64,000 nt of DNA from JADLDB01 sp040755835 (GTDB taxonomy: Bacteria; Myxococcota; Myxococcia; Myxococcales; Myxococcaceae), in NCBI GenBank assembly GCA_040755835.1, contig JBFMAB010000091.1, positions 13,164-77,163 of the forward strand, written 5' to 3'. Both the position numbers and the translations under genes were made by a program. Below, one piece after another: positions 8,317-16,697 of the stretch; positions within the stretch are counted from its first letter, which is position 1; each line of letters opens with the position of its first letter. A model generated the notes under the pieces. The model saw only the letters and a list, made by a program, of their open reading frames with translations, was not told the origin of the DNA and searched no databases.

Positions 8317-9636
8317 GTGAGGGTGAACGAACGCATCGGTGGATGGGGCCGGCAGTTCCAGCCCGGCCACGAAGTGTTGACCGAGGATCTCGAGCACGCG
8401 CCTCGTGTCCTCTTCCGCGGGCTGGGTCGCAGCTACGGCGACTCGTCGCTGCCGCCGCCCGGCAACCCGGTCGCGGTGAACACCACCCGCGCCAACCGCA
8501 TCATCGACTTCGACGAGTCCACCGGCGTCCTGCGCGCCGAGGCGGGCCTGTCGCTGCGCGACATCAACCTCACGTACCTGCACCGCGGCTGGTTCCTCCC
8601 GGTGACGCCGGGCACGCAGTACGTGACGCTGGGCGGCGCCGTGGCGGCCGACGTGCACGGCAAGAATCACCACGTCGACGGCTGCTTCGGGCAGCACGTC
8701 ACGCGCCTCAAGATGCGCGTCGCCGACGGGCGCGTCCTGGAGTGCGGGCCGGACCTCGAGCGCGAGCTCTTTCTCGCGACGGTCGCGGGCATGGGGCTCA
8801 CCGGGCAGATCCTCGAGGTCGAATTCCCGCTGCGCCGCATCCCCACGCCGTGGATCTGGCAGGAGACCGAACGCGTCCCCGACATCGACGCGTACGTCGA
8901 GAAGCTGACCGAGGCGGCGCACCATTGGCCGATGACGATGGGGTGGATCGACTGCCTGTCCCGCGGCAAGCACATGGGCCGTGGCATCGTCATGAAGGGC
9001 CGCTGGGCGCAGGCGCACGAGGCGCCCGACTCGTTCCCCGGCGAGCTGCCGCAGCCACGGCTGCCGTTCGAGTTCCCGGAGTTCCTGCTGTCGCCGCTGA
9101 CGGTGAAGGCCTTCAACTTCGCGTACTACTGGAAGCACCTGCCGCAGAAGCGCGAAGGCCTCACCAGCCCGTGGACGTTCTTCTACCCGCTGGACGTCGC
9201 GCGTGACTGGAACCTCATGTACGGGCGGCGCGGCTTCACGCAGTACCAGTGCGTGCTGCCCCGCGAGGCGGGCCCTGCGGCGGCGCGGCGCTTCCTCGAG
9301 GTGCTGACCGCGCGCGGCGGCGCGTCATTCCTCTGCGTCATCAAGGACTGCGGGCCCGAGAGCGCGGCGTTCCTGTCCTTCCCGAAGCGCGGCATCTCCA
9401 TCGCGCTCGACATCCCCGTGCGCGACGACACGCAGGCGCTCATCGACGCGCTCAACGAGCAGGTGCTGAAGGAGGGCGGGCGCATCTACCTCGCCAAGGA
9501 CGCGTACACGCGGCCCGAGCACTTCCGCGCGATGGAGCCGCGGCTCGAGCGGTTCCAGGACGTCCGCCTGCGGTGGGATCCCAACCTCGTCTTCCGCAGC
9601 GCGCAGTCGGTGCGGCTGTTCGGCGACCCGGCGTGA
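8317..9636 (+). CDS. DprE1-like FAD-dependent oxidase
   Basis: A 439-residue FAD-linked oxidoreductase closely resembling decaprenylphosphoryl-beta-D-ribose 2'-oxidase. The FAD-binding stretch GKNHHVDGCFGQHV matches the mycobacterial enzyme's GKNHH-SAGSFGNHV almost position by position, and RGLGRSYGDSSLP is the usual N-terminal FAD loop. The catalytic lysine is kept (YLAKDAYT, Lys394). The residue 31 positions earlier, which corresponds to Cys387 of DprE1 (target of benzothiazinones), is Ala363. The next gene encodes an SDR, as dprE2 follows dprE1, so the pair probably epimerises a polyprenyl-phospho-sugar by oxidation then reduction. The acceptor sugar is not known here. GTG at 8317 is preferred for its SD spacing; GTG at 8323 is possible. 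Confidence 0.88.
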   Translation: MRVNERIGGWGRQFQPGHEVLTEDLEHAPRVLFRGLGRSYGDSSLPPPGNPVAVNTTRANRIIDFDESTGVLRAEAGLSLRDINLTYLHRGWFLPVTPGTQYVTLGGAVAADVHGKNHHVDGCFGQHVTRLKMRVADGRVLECGPDLERELFLATVAGMGLTGQILEVEFPLRRIPTPWIWQETERVPDIDAYVEKLTEAAHHWPMTMGWIDCLSRGKHMGRGIVMKGRWAQAHEAPDSFPGELPQPRLPFEFPEFLLSPLTVKAFNFAYYWKHLPQKREGLTSPWTFFYPLDVARDWNLMYGRRGFTQYQCVLPREAGPAAARRFLEVLTARGGASFLCVIKDCGPESAAFLSFPKRGISIALDIPVRDDTQALIDALNEQVLKEGGRIYLAKDAYTRPEHFRAMEPRLERFQDVRLRWDPNLVFRSAQSVRLFGDPA

Positions 9637-9652
9637 GAGAGGCGACAGCGAC

Positions 9653-10396
9653 ATGAAGCGACACGTCATCCTCGGTGGAACGCGCGGTATGGGGCGATCG
9701 CTCGCGCGGAAGCTGGTCGCCCGCGGCGACTGGGTCGCGCTGCTCGGCCGTGACGGCGGCGAGCTCGAGAAGAGCGCGGCGGACCTGCGGGCGCGCGGCA
9801 CGCCCGGCGTGCGCGTCGCCACCGCGGTGTGCGATCTCGAGCGGCCCGAGACGTTCCGCCCCGCACTCGAGGCGTCCGAGCAGGCGCTCGAAGGCCTCGA
9901 CACGGTCATCGTCACGGCGGCCTTGTTCGCCACCCAGGACCAGCTCGAGGCCGACCCGGCGCTCGCGCAGCGGGTGTTGTCCGTCGATTTCGCGAACACC
10001 GTGCTGTTCTGCGAGGAGGCCCGCAAGAAGCTCTTGCTGCGCGGCGGCGGCACCCTGTGCGTGTTCAGCTCTGTGGCCGGCGATCGCGGCCGCAAGCCCG
10101 TGGTGCTGTACGGCGCGGCGAAGGCCGGCCTGTCGGCGTACCTCGAGGGCCTCGACCATCGCTTCAAGAGCCAGGGCCTCACCACGGTGTGTGTGAAGCC
10201 GGGCTTCGTGAAGACGCAGATGACGGAAGGCCTGCCGGTGCCGCCGTTCGCGGGTGATCCCGACGAGGTGGCCGACACCGTCATCGAAGGCCTCGACGCG
10301 GGCACGCCCGTCGTCTACGCGCCGCCGATCTGGCGGGTGGTGATGGGCGCCATCAAGGCCATGCCGCGCTTCGTGATGCGCCGGGTGAATTTCTAG
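9653..10396 (+). CDS. SDR-family oxidoreductase, probable DprE2-like partner
   Basis: A 247-residue short-chain dehydrogenase with the Rossmann glycine motif GGTRGMG (8-14), the catalytic serine in FSSVAG (139-140), and Tyr153/Lys157 in LYGAAK. Classical SDR length. It begins 16 bp after the DprE1-like gene, on the same strand, which suggests it reduces the keto-sugar intermediate made by that oxidase, as DprE2 does in arabinan precursor synthesis. The C-terminus (WRVVMGAIKAMPRFVMRRVNF, shown here only in part as MPRFVMRRVNF) is basic and hydrophobic and may touch the membrane, where a lipid-linked substrate would lie. Its stop codon overlaps the stop of the convergent next gene. Confidence 0.85.
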   Translation: MKRHVILGGTRGMGRSLARKLVARGDWVALLGRDGGELEKSAADLRARGTPGVRVATAVCDLERPETFRPALEASEQALEGLDTVIVTAALFATQDQLEADPALAQRVLSVDFANTVLFCEEARKKLLLRGGGTLCVFSSVAGDRGRKPVVLYGAAKAGLSAYLEGLDHRFKSQGLTTVCVKPGFVKTQMTEGLPVPPFAGDPDEVADTVIEGLDAGTPVVYAPPIWRVVMGAIKAMPRFVMRRVNF

Positions 10397-11712
10397 CCGC
10401 GCCGCGCCTTCGCGATGGCCGCGAAGGACTTCCCGCGCAGCTCCTCCAGCGTCAGGCCGGTCGCGGTGGCCTCCGCCTCGGAGAGCGCCCCGCAGCTGAT
10501 GCCGCGGAGGAAGTAGTTGAGCAGGCCCTGCCCGGTGGCGGCGTCGTCGAAGACGTCTCGCGTCAGCTTCGCCTGGCCGAGCTGCTGCACGAAGCCGCTG
10601 AGGCGCTCCTTCGCCGCGTCGAAGCCCTCGAGGAAGAAGGCGAAGACGGCGCCGTAGCGGGCGGGCAGCTGCGCGGGGTGGAGATCCCACCCCTGGTAGA
10701 AGCCCTGCCGCAGTGAGCGGCGGATGTCCTGCGCCGATTGTGCCCACGCGCGGTGCACCACCGCGCGGTTCTCCTCGCGCTGCGCGGCAGTCAGCTGCTC
10801 GCCCCGGTGCGGCGGCACCGGGAGCAGGGTGGTGGCGCCGTCGGAGAGCGCGACGCCGGTGCCGGCGAAGGCGAGCTTCATCAGGCCCCTGGCGAAATCC
10901 GCCCACGAATGGCCCATGGTCTGGTGCGCGGCGGTGACGTCCAGCGCGGCGGTGAGATCGTACGTGCCCAGGTGCGCGCCGCGCAGGCGGCCCTTCGCGG
11001 CGTCGAGGAGCAGCGGCAGCGTCACGCGGCCGTCGGGCGCCAGCAGGCACTGCGGCGTCTCTACCATCACCTCGAGGCCGAGCGCCCCATGCGGCAGCTT
11101 CAGCGCCGCCTCGTGGGCCTCCAGCACCTCTACCAGCGCGCGCACCTGCTCGGGGCTCGTCACCTTGGGCAGCGTGACGAGAAAGTCCGGCGGCAGCGCG
11201 CCGTGCGTCGCTTCCGCCAGCGTGACGAGGAAGCGCTCCAGCGTGCGCAGCGCGCGCGGCGCGAGCTCGCCTGACAGCGGCTTCACGCGCAGCCCGATGA
11301 AGGGCGGCAGGAGCCGCTGCGCGAGGCCGTCGGCCACCGCCTTCGCCGCCCCCACCGCGTGCGCGTCCTCCTCGTCGTCTTCGCGGTGGCCGTAGCCGTC
11401 CTCGAAGTCGATGCGGAAGTCCTCCACGGCCTCGCGCTTCAGCTTCTCCACCACGCGCGGGTAGACGCGGTCCGCCAGCTCCGGCGCGAGGCCCAGCGCG
11501 CGGCCGAAGGTGCCCGCGTCGGGCGCGTGCTGCTCGAGCGAGGCGAGCGCGAGCGCGCCCAGCTTCTTCGCCGTGTCCGCCGTGAAGCGGTGCGCGCCGC
11601 CGTACACCACGTGGACCGGCTGCCGGCGGCCTCCGTCGCCCGGGTAGCGACGGACGAAGGCGTCGTGCGCGGTGCTCAGCGAGGCCAGCGCGGCAGAGGG
11701 CGACGAGGGCAT
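10393..11712 (-). CDS. CitE/HpcH-like aldolase-fold protein (DUF6986 type)
   Basis: A 439-residue protein with the TIM-barrel signatures of the HpcH/HpaI-CitE lyase superfamily: the acidic metal-binding strand EDFRIDFEDGYGHREDDEED, then DFLVTLPKVTSPEQV, and GLEVMVETPQ with the conserved Glu. It is longer than CitE (about 290), as in the DUF6986 group, which has no established reaction; a C-C lyase or ligase on acyl-CoA or keto acids is inferred. The open frame extends upstream to 11865, but that part is Ser/Ala/Arg-rich and atypical, so the ATG at 11712 (MPSSPSAALASL) is chosen. It ends in a 3-bp stop-stop overlap with the SDR gene. Confidence 0.8.
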   Translation of the reverse strand: MPSSPSAALASLSTAHDAFVRRYPGDGGRRQPVHVVYGGAHRFTADTAKKLGALALASLEQHAPDAGTFGRALGLAPELADRVYPRVVEKLKREAVEDFRIDFEDGYGHREDDEEDAHAVGAAKAVADGLAQRLLPPFIGLRVKPLSGELAPRALRTLERFLVTLAEATHGALPPDFLVTLPKVTSPEQVRALVEVLEAHEAALKLPHGALGLEVMVETPQCLLAPDGRVTLPLLLDAAKGRLRGAHLGTYDLTAALDVTAAHQTMGHSWADFARGLMKLAFAGTGVALSDGATTLLPVPPHRGEQLTAAQREENRAVVHRAWAQSAQDIRRSLRQGFYQGWDLHPAQLPARYGAVFAFFLEGFDAAKERLSGFVQQLGQAKLTRDVFDDAATGQGLLNYFLRGISCGALSEAEATATGLTLEELRGKSFAAIAKARRG

Positions 11713-11877
11713 GGGCGCTTCATAGCGCGCCAACGCTCGGGCGGCGCGCGATGACGACGTGGTAGCGGTCGTGCTCCTCGAAGCGGCGACGTCGACGCCG
11801 CCCGGTGACAGCGGCCGGGCGGCGGCCTTCATCGCGACACCAGCAGGAAACTTTGTCAGCCCCACGCGAAGGACGGG

Positions 11878-12753
11878 CTAGCCGCGTCGCGGGCGCCTCG
11901 CACGCGCCCGGGCCGGCTGGAGCGCGCGCACCGCGAACATCAGCGGCACCTGGGGGTGGTTCGGGCCCGGGTACCGGCGACGGCCCTGCACGCGCATGCC
12001 TTCGTAGATCGCGCAGCCGTTCGCGTAGGGGTACTCCTCGAGGCGGTCGATGACGAGGCCGGCGTCGAGCAGCGCCTGGATGATCTCCGCGAGGCCCCAC
12101 GCATACTCGACGGCTCCGTGCGGGTTCTCGAAGTCACGTACGCCCGCTTCGAAGCCCCACGGCACCAGCCCGTCGCCGCTCCGCGCGACGTAGTCCGACA
12201 CGCCGGGCCCGCGCATCGGGCGCCCATGGGTGGAGTAGGGGAAGGCCGGTCGCCCGCGCTCGTCGAAGGTCCACGCGGCGGGGTGAAAGTCCACGCAGAC
12301 GAAGCGCCCGCCGGGAACGAGCTTCCGCGCGATGCCGCGCGCCCAGCGCGAGAGATCCTCGAGCCAGCCGGTGACGCCATAGCTCGAGAACACCACGTCG
12401 AAGCGCGGGCCCGGCGTGGCGAGGTAGTCGTAGACGTCGGCGCGCACGAACGTCGCGGAGATCCCCGAGTCGCGCGCCAGCGCCCGCGCGAAGTCGATCG
12501 CCTCGTCGCTCAGGTCCACGCCGGTGACGCGCGCGCCGCGCTTCGCGAGCGACAGCGTGTCCTGTCCGGCGTTGCACTGGAGGTGGAGGAGCCGCCGGCC
12601 GCGCAGAGGTCCGAGCAGCTCGAGCTCCTCGGGGAAGAGCGTGGTCGCGCCCCGTCTCCGGAGGAACGCTGCCTGGTCGCCCTTGTGGGAGTTGTGCGCG
12701 ACGGTCGCCGCGTTCCACGAGCGCCGGTTCTGTTCCCGATCGCGCCGGGCCAT
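11878..12753 (-). CDS. Class I SAM-dependent methyltransferase
   Basis: A 291-residue methyltransferase. Motif I is LLHLQCNAGQDTLSLAKRGA, the variant of the SAM-binding loop found in this group instead of GxGxG, followed by the acidic motif II in VTGVDLSDEAI. Motif IV lies in FDVVFSSYGVTGWL. The substrate is unknown. The C-terminus is very Arg-rich (RARARRPRRG). It lies 3 bp downstream of the small gene that follows the sigma factor, so the three genes 13556 to 11878 look like one operon. About 165 bp separates it from the next minus-strand gene, with no clear terminator. Confidence 0.87.
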   Translation of the reverse strand: MARRDREQNRRSWNAATVAHNSHKGDQAAFLRRRGATTLFPEELELLGPLRGRRLLHLQCNAGQDTLSLAKRGARVTGVDLSDEAIDFARALARDSGISATFVRADVYDYLATPGPRFDVVFSSYGVTGWLEDLSRWARGIARKLVPGGRFVCVDFHPAAWTFDERGRPAFPYSTHGRPMRGPGVSDYVARSGDGLVPWGFEAGVRDFENPHGAVEYAWGLAEIIQALLDAGLVIDRLEEYPYANGCAIYEGMRVQGRRRYPGPNHPQVPLMFAVRALQPARARARRPRRG

Positions 12754-12756
12754 GGG

Positions 12757-12984
12757 TCACCGCCGGCCGAGGCGCGCGAGCAGCGCCTTCACCGTCGTGC
12801 TGTGGCCCTGCGGATCCATCGCGGCTTCGAGCTGCCGCAGTTCGAGCGTCTCCTCGAAGGCCTCCTTGCGGGCGGCTTCGTCCAGGTCGTGCCAGGCGGG
12901 GTGTGACTTCACGGAGCCATCGACGCCGCGCGCGCGGTGGGCTGAAAGCACCTGCTCGAACAACAGCTCTTCTTCGCGGGTCAT
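12757..12984 (-). CDS. Small charged protein coupled to sigma factor gene (75 aa)
   Basis: A 75-residue acidic-basic helical protein (MTREEELLFEQVL to LARLGRR) with no membrane helix, signal peptide or zinc-binding Cys/His motif. Its ATG overlaps the TGA of the upstream sigma factor gene (ATGA), so the two are translationally coupled. That position is typical of an anti-sigma factor or sigma modulator, but the usual ZAS motif is absent, so this role is only inferred. The methyltransferase gene follows after 3 bp. Confidence 0.65.
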   Translation of the reverse strand: MTREEELLFEQVLSAHRARGVDGSVKSHPAWHDLDEAARKEAFEETLELRQLEAAMDPQGHSTTVKALLARLGRR

Positions 12985-13556
12985 GGCGCGAGCTCCGCGT
13001 CGAGGGAAATGCCGGCCTTCGCGAGGCACTCCTTCAGGAACTTCCGCGCCCGCGTGAAGTTCTGGAGGAAGGTGTTGAGCGACATGCCGAGCCGCTGCGC
13101 GAGCACCGAGTCGTCTTCGCCGCCGCCGCTCACGAGGCGCTGCTCGAGCGCCAGGCCCGGCTGCTTCGGCAGCTTCCGCCGGCACTCGGCGATCGCCGCG
13201 CGCAGCAGCGGATCCGGCGTCACCGGCTGCACGTGGGACTCGGCCGCGAGCGCCGCGTCGAGCTCGTCGAGCTGCTGCGCCGACGGGGCGGCCTTCCGCA
13301 GCTCGCTGATCGCCGCGTTGCGCGCAGTGCGCACCGTGAAGCGCAAGAGCGCCTGGGGCTTGCCGTCGTGGGTGAAGCGGGGCGCGACCTGCCACACGCG
13401 CAGAAAGGCCTCCTGCAGCACGGCCTCGGTGTCCACCAGCGCGGCGAACGGCCGCAGCGATGCGCGCACCGACGCCTCGACGCCGGCGACCCAGTCCCCG
13501 AAGGTCCTGGCGTCACCGGCGGCGATGGCCTGCAGCGTGGCGAGCTCGGCGTTCAC
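12981..13556 (-). CDS. ECF-like sigma-70 family sigma factor
   Basis: A 191-residue sigma factor of the extracytoplasmic-function type. Region 2 is visible as LVDTEAVLQEAFLRVWQVAPRF with the continuation LLRFTVRTARNAAISELRK, and region 4 as DDSVLAQRLGMSLNTFLQNFTRARKFLKECL. The linker between them (about 90-140) is longer than usual. It starts at GTG 13556, behind a short AT-rich stretch containing two copies of CGTCTCTTC that could be its control region. It is coupled by ATGA to the 75-residue gene. The regulon is unknown; the adjacent VIT/VWA gene is a possible target. Confidence 0.82.
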   Translation of the reverse strand: MNAELATLQAIAAGDARTFGDWVAGVEASVRASLRPFAALVDTEAVLQEAFLRVWQVAPRFTHDGKPQALLRFTVRTARNAAISELRKAAPSAQQLDELDAALAAESHVQPVTPDPLLRAAIAECRRKLPKQPGLALEQRLVSGGGEDDSVLAQRLGMSLNTFLQNFTRARKFLKECLAKAGISLDAELAP

Positions 13557-13562
13557 TCGTTC

Positions 13563-13594
13563 CGTCTCTTCGAATTCAATCGATTCGTCTCTTC
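13563..13594. promoter_or_regulatory. Direct repeats and AT-rich island upstream of the sigma factor gene
   Basis: CGTCTCTTC occurs twice, at 13563-13571 and 13586-13594 (23 bp apart), flanking CGAAT/ATTCG half-sites and the locally rare AT-rich sequence AATTCAATCGATT. It lies directly upstream of the GTG at 13556. The proximal copy (GAAGAGACG on the minus strand) also sits where an RBS would be, so one copy may simply serve translation. Confidence 0.35.
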
Positions 13595-13607
13595 AAAGAA
13601 GCGTGCG

Positions 13608-13636
13608 GCTCCCCGCCCTCGACCGGTGCGGGGAGC
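13608..13636 (-). terminator. Probable terminator after the VIT/VWA gene
   Basis: A perfect 9-bp stem GCTCCCCGC (13608-13616) and GCGGGGAGC (13628-13636) with an 11-nt loop lies 14 bp beyond the stop of the VIT/VWA gene at 13651. On the minus strand it is followed by CTTCTTTG, a modest pyrimidine run, so termination is likely but not certain. Confidence 0.6.
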
Positions 13637-13650
13637 GCACTGTGTGAGTC

Positions 13651-16218
13651 TTACAACGCGATGTCGAGCACCGCGTCGCCGCTCGCCAGGTGGACCCGCA
13701 CCGGCGCTGGGTGCGCGTCGTCGAAGGTCACCGTGAGCATCAGCGTGAGGCCCACGTCGTAGGCGCCGTCGGCCGTCGTCTGCTCCTTCACCACGTCGGC
13801 CTTCACCACGGTGCCGTCACCCAGCTCGATCCGCGCATCGGCCGCCGGCTTCCAGCGGAGCGGGCCGCCGGCGAGCTTGATCTCCAGCACCAGCTTGCCG
13901 TTGGCGCGCCGCACGATGCGGGCGGTGATCGCCCGGTGCGGCATGGGCGCGGCGGTGGCCGGAGCCGGAGCGCGGTCCGCGATCCGCTCGTCCTTCGCGG
14001 CGTCGCGCGTGCCGCCAGGAATCGCCTTGGCGAGGTCGCCGAGGCCCAGCCCGAAGCCCTTCTTCCTCGGCGCCTCCGGCTTCGAGGGCGCCGGTGGGGC
14101 CTGGCGCCGGTGCTCGGCCTGCTGCTCGGGCGCGGGCTCCTCGGCTGGAGGCGCCCCGGCCAGCTCGTTCGAGCGCAGGCCCGCCCCGGTTGCATCTTCC
14201 CGCTCCCAGCCGCCCTCCTCGTCAGCGGAGGCATCGGCCAGGACGAGCTCGTCCAGCGGCGGCGGGGCCTCGCTGCGCGCGCGCCCGGCCCGCCCCGGGG
14301 CACCCGCAGCCATCGGCGCGCCCGAGGCCATTCGCGAGAGGATCGCCTCGGCCACCGCGCCAGGGGCCGTCGCGCGCAGGCCCACGCCTTCGGCCGACAT
14401 GCCGTACGGGAGGTTGTGCGGCATCACCTCGTCGCGCTTCGGCGCCCGAGGGTCGACCGTCGCCTTGTCGCTGACGGCGACCCACGAGGTGAGACGCGTG
14501 GAGATCTGGAAGTCGAGGCCGGCGCGCTCGATCTGCGGATCGATCTCGCGCCTCCGGCCGCCGGTGCCGCTCGCCAGCTCGAAGTCCTCGACCAGCTCGC
14601 GGCCGAACAGCGCCGCTACCGCCTGGCTGCCTTCGCCGCGCTCGACGGGCTTCACGTGGATCGTCTCGTTCAGCTCGCCCTGCGCGGTATCGCCGCGCAC
14701 GACGATCGTCCCACCCTGGGCCTTGAGCTTGAGCGACACCATCGCCGGCGCGCCGCCGTAGAGGTCCGGCACGCGGGACGGCGCGACCGCCTCGACCGCG
14801 GTGCCCGAGATCTCCACGTTGGTCACCAGCGGCGTCGCAGTGCGCGACAACAGGCGCTTCACCTGGGGCTCGACGTCCTCGCCGATGCCCAGCACGAGCT
14901 CGACGCCGCGGCCCGCGCGGGCGGCGGGCTGGGTGAGGCTGCGGTTGACGCCGCTGCCCACGCCGACGGTGTGCACCCGCGAACCCTTCGGCAGCCGCTG
15001 GCTGATCTCCGCCAGCACCTCGTCTTCGAAGCCGATGAGGCCGTCGGTGATGAGGACGATTTGCCGTTGAGCGTCGGCGCGCAGCGGCGCGAGCGCCTCG
15101 AGGATGCCGGTGCGCATCTCGGTGCCGCCGGAGGCGCGCAGCCGCGCGAGCCAGGCCTGCGCGTCACGCCGGTTGCTCGACGTGGCATTCACCGGGCCGC
15201 GCTTCCAGCGCCGCGCGCTGTTGGAGAACTCGATCAGCTCGAGCTGATCCTGGTCGTTCAAGCTGTCGACCAACGCCGAGGCGACGCGGCGCGCCTGGTC
15301 CAGCGGGGCGCCGGACATGGAGCCCGAGGTGTCGAGCAGGACGATGAGATCGCGCGGCACCGGCGGCATATGCGCGTCGAGCGACGGCGGCACCAGCGTG
15401 AGCAGGCCGTACGCGAAGTCGGCGATCGCCGCGCGGCTCGGCCGCGCGACGTCCAGCTCGGTGCCCACCTTCAGGTCCGCCACGCGCCAGCGGACGACGA
15501 CGTCACGATCGAGCCCCACGCCGCGCTCGTCGCCGAACGTCACGTCGACGCGGCCCAGCCCCTTTCCCGAGTGCAGCGGGTGGCTCGGCGACTCGGGCCG
15601 CGCGCCGTCGGCCAGCCGATCGCGGATCGACAGCGACAGGCCCAGCTTCACCGGCAGCGCCCGGTCGGCCACGTCCACCGTCACCTTCGCGTGATCCGCC
15701 ACGCGGCCCCCCGCGCCCAGGTAGCGCGGCGCCACCACGGTCGGGAACCGCCACTCCCACGCGCCGTCGCCCAGCCACGCCAACTTCTGATCGATCTGCA
15801 CCTCGCACACGACCTCGGTGCGCGGCGGGACGTTGCCGACCTCCTGGGTGAAGAGGCTCGAGCGCTCCTGGTCCAGGAGCGCCGCCGTCTTCCCTTCGAG
15901 GATCGCGTCTTCGAAGCGCCGGCGCGCCTGCTTCTTCGTGTCCACCTCGCCGACGATGCGCTGCTCCCCGATGCGGAACGCGAAGCCGCTCACCGCGCCG
16001 TCCGCCGGCAGCGGCAGCTGGTAGGTGACGCGCAGCGGCTCCTCGTACGGGTTGCGGAAGGTCTGCTCGAGCGTCACGCGCACGACGCCGGCCTTCGCGT
16101 CGGCGGACAGCGTCGCGCCGGTCAGCGGCAGCGGGCGGCCGTCGGTGGTGACGAGGCGGCCTCCGGTGGTCTCGTAGCGCGGGTTCGACGGGTTCAGCAT
16201 GGCGGCGAGGGTCGACAT
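13651..16218 (-). CDS. VIT domain and von Willebrand factor A domain protein
   Basis: An 855-residue protein. The VIT (inter-alpha-trypsin) domain spans about residues 10-150 (VRVTLEQTFRNPYEEPLRVTY, FRIGEQRIVGEVDTKKQARR, both typical). The VWA domain begins near residue 288 with a complete MIDAS start DTSGS (296-300) and continues with FSNSARRW, SGGTEMRTGI and LITDG. A Pro/Glu/Ala-rich low-complexity linker (about 640-760) precedes a C-terminal beta domain. There is no evident signal peptide, although bacterial VIT/VWA proteins are often envelope-associated; metal-dependent adhesion or protein assembly is inferred. ATG 16218 has AGGAG at good spacing. A hairpin terminator follows the gene. 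Confidence 0.87.
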   Translation of the reverse strand: MSTLAAMLNPSNPRYETTGGRLVTTDGRPLPLTGATLSADAKAGVVRVTLEQTFRNPYEEPLRVTYQLPLPADGAVSGFAFRIGEQRIVGEVDTKKQARRRFEDAILEGKTAALLDQERSSLFTQEVGNVPPRTEVVCEVQIDQKLAWLGDGAWEWRFPTVVAPRYLGAGGRVADHAKVTVDVADRALPVKLGLSLSIRDRLADGARPESPSHPLHSGKGLGRVDVTFGDERGVGLDRDVVVRWRVADLKVGTELDVARPSRAAIADFAYGLLTLVPPSLDAHMPPVPRDLIVLLDTSGSMSGAPLDQARRVASALVDSLNDQDQLELIEFSNSARRWKRGPVNATSSNRRDAQAWLARLRASGGTEMRTGILEALAPLRADAQRQIVLITDGLIGFEDEVLAEISQRLPKGSRVHTVGVGSGVNRSLTQPAARAGRGVELVLGIGEDVEPQVKRLLSRTATPLVTNVEISGTAVEAVAPSRVPDLYGGAPAMVSLKLKAQGGTIVVRGDTAQGELNETIHVKPVERGEGSQAVAALFGRELVEDFELASGTGGRRREIDPQIERAGLDFQISTRLTSWVAVSDKATVDPRAPKRDEVMPHNLPYGMSAEGVGLRATAPGAVAEAILSRMASGAPMAAGAPGRAGRARSEAPPPLDELVLADASADEEGGWEREDATGAGLRSNELAGAPPAEEPAPEQQAEHRRQAPPAPSKPEAPRKKGFGLGLGDLAKAIPGGTRDAAKDERIADRAPAPATAAPMPHRAITARIVRRANGKLVLEIKLAGGPLRWKPAADARIELGDGTVVKADVVKEQTTADGAYDVGLTLMLTVTFDDAHPAPVRVHLASGDAVLDIAL

Positions 16219-16370
16219 GGTGCGGCTCCTGGAAAGGGTTGGGCGCTTCAAGCCCGTCAACGCGGCCGCCCGCGGCCTTGTGACAGTCCGCCACGACGAA
16301 TCTGAAACACAAGGGGCTTCAATGGGTTTGGGGTTGCGCGGCGTCGCGAGGGGACGCCAGATTCCAGGTC

Positions 16371-16694
16371 ATGGAGCCGTTGGACTGGGCCGTGCTGAAG
16401 GAGCAGTGCGCGGGCGATGAGGACCTGGTGCGCGAAGTCGTCGCGCTGTACCGGCGCGATCAGGCCACGCTGCTGGGCGACGTCCAGCGGGCGCTCGAGG
16501 CCGGCGACCTCCTCGCAGGCAAGCGCTCGGCGCACCGGCTGAAGGGCGCGTTGTTGAGCCTCGCCGCGACGCCGGCGGCGGACCTCGCGCTAAAGGTCGA
16601 GCAGGCGGCGGAGGCGGGCGACGCGGCGCGGGCGCGGGAGGCTCTGTTGCGGCTCGAGGCGGAGCTGGCGCGGCTGGCCGCGGCGCTCGCGTAG
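16371..16694 (+). CDS. Hpt domain phosphotransfer protein
   Basis: A 107-residue stand-alone histidine phosphotransfer protein: a helical bundle with the signature SAHRLKGALLSLAA, in which His55 is the phospho-accepting residue. It starts MEPLDWAVLKEQCAGDEDLV, in the usual Hpt form. It would pass phosphate between a hybrid kinase and a response regulator, but no kinase or receiver gene is within this window, so it acts in trans. It is divergent from the VIT/VWA gene across a 152-bp region and ends 3 bp before the convergent ABC gene. Confidence 0.88.
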   Translation: MEPLDWAVLKEQCAGDEDLVREVVALYRRDQATLLGDVQRALEAGDLLAGKRSAHRLKGALLSLAATPAADLALKVEQAAEAGDAARAREALLRLEAELARLAAALA

Positions 16695-16697
16695 CCG

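Noticed and set aside
11713..11865. 51-residue N-terminal extension of the CitE-like protein
   Set aside because: Ser/Thr/Arg-rich sequence unlike the family; the ATG at 11712 starts the recognisable protein.
16323..16338. TGGGTTTGGGGTTGCG before the Hpt gene as sigma54 promoter
   Set aside because: Spacing of GG and GC is right but CAC is lost; seven of ten matches are too common in G-rich DNA.
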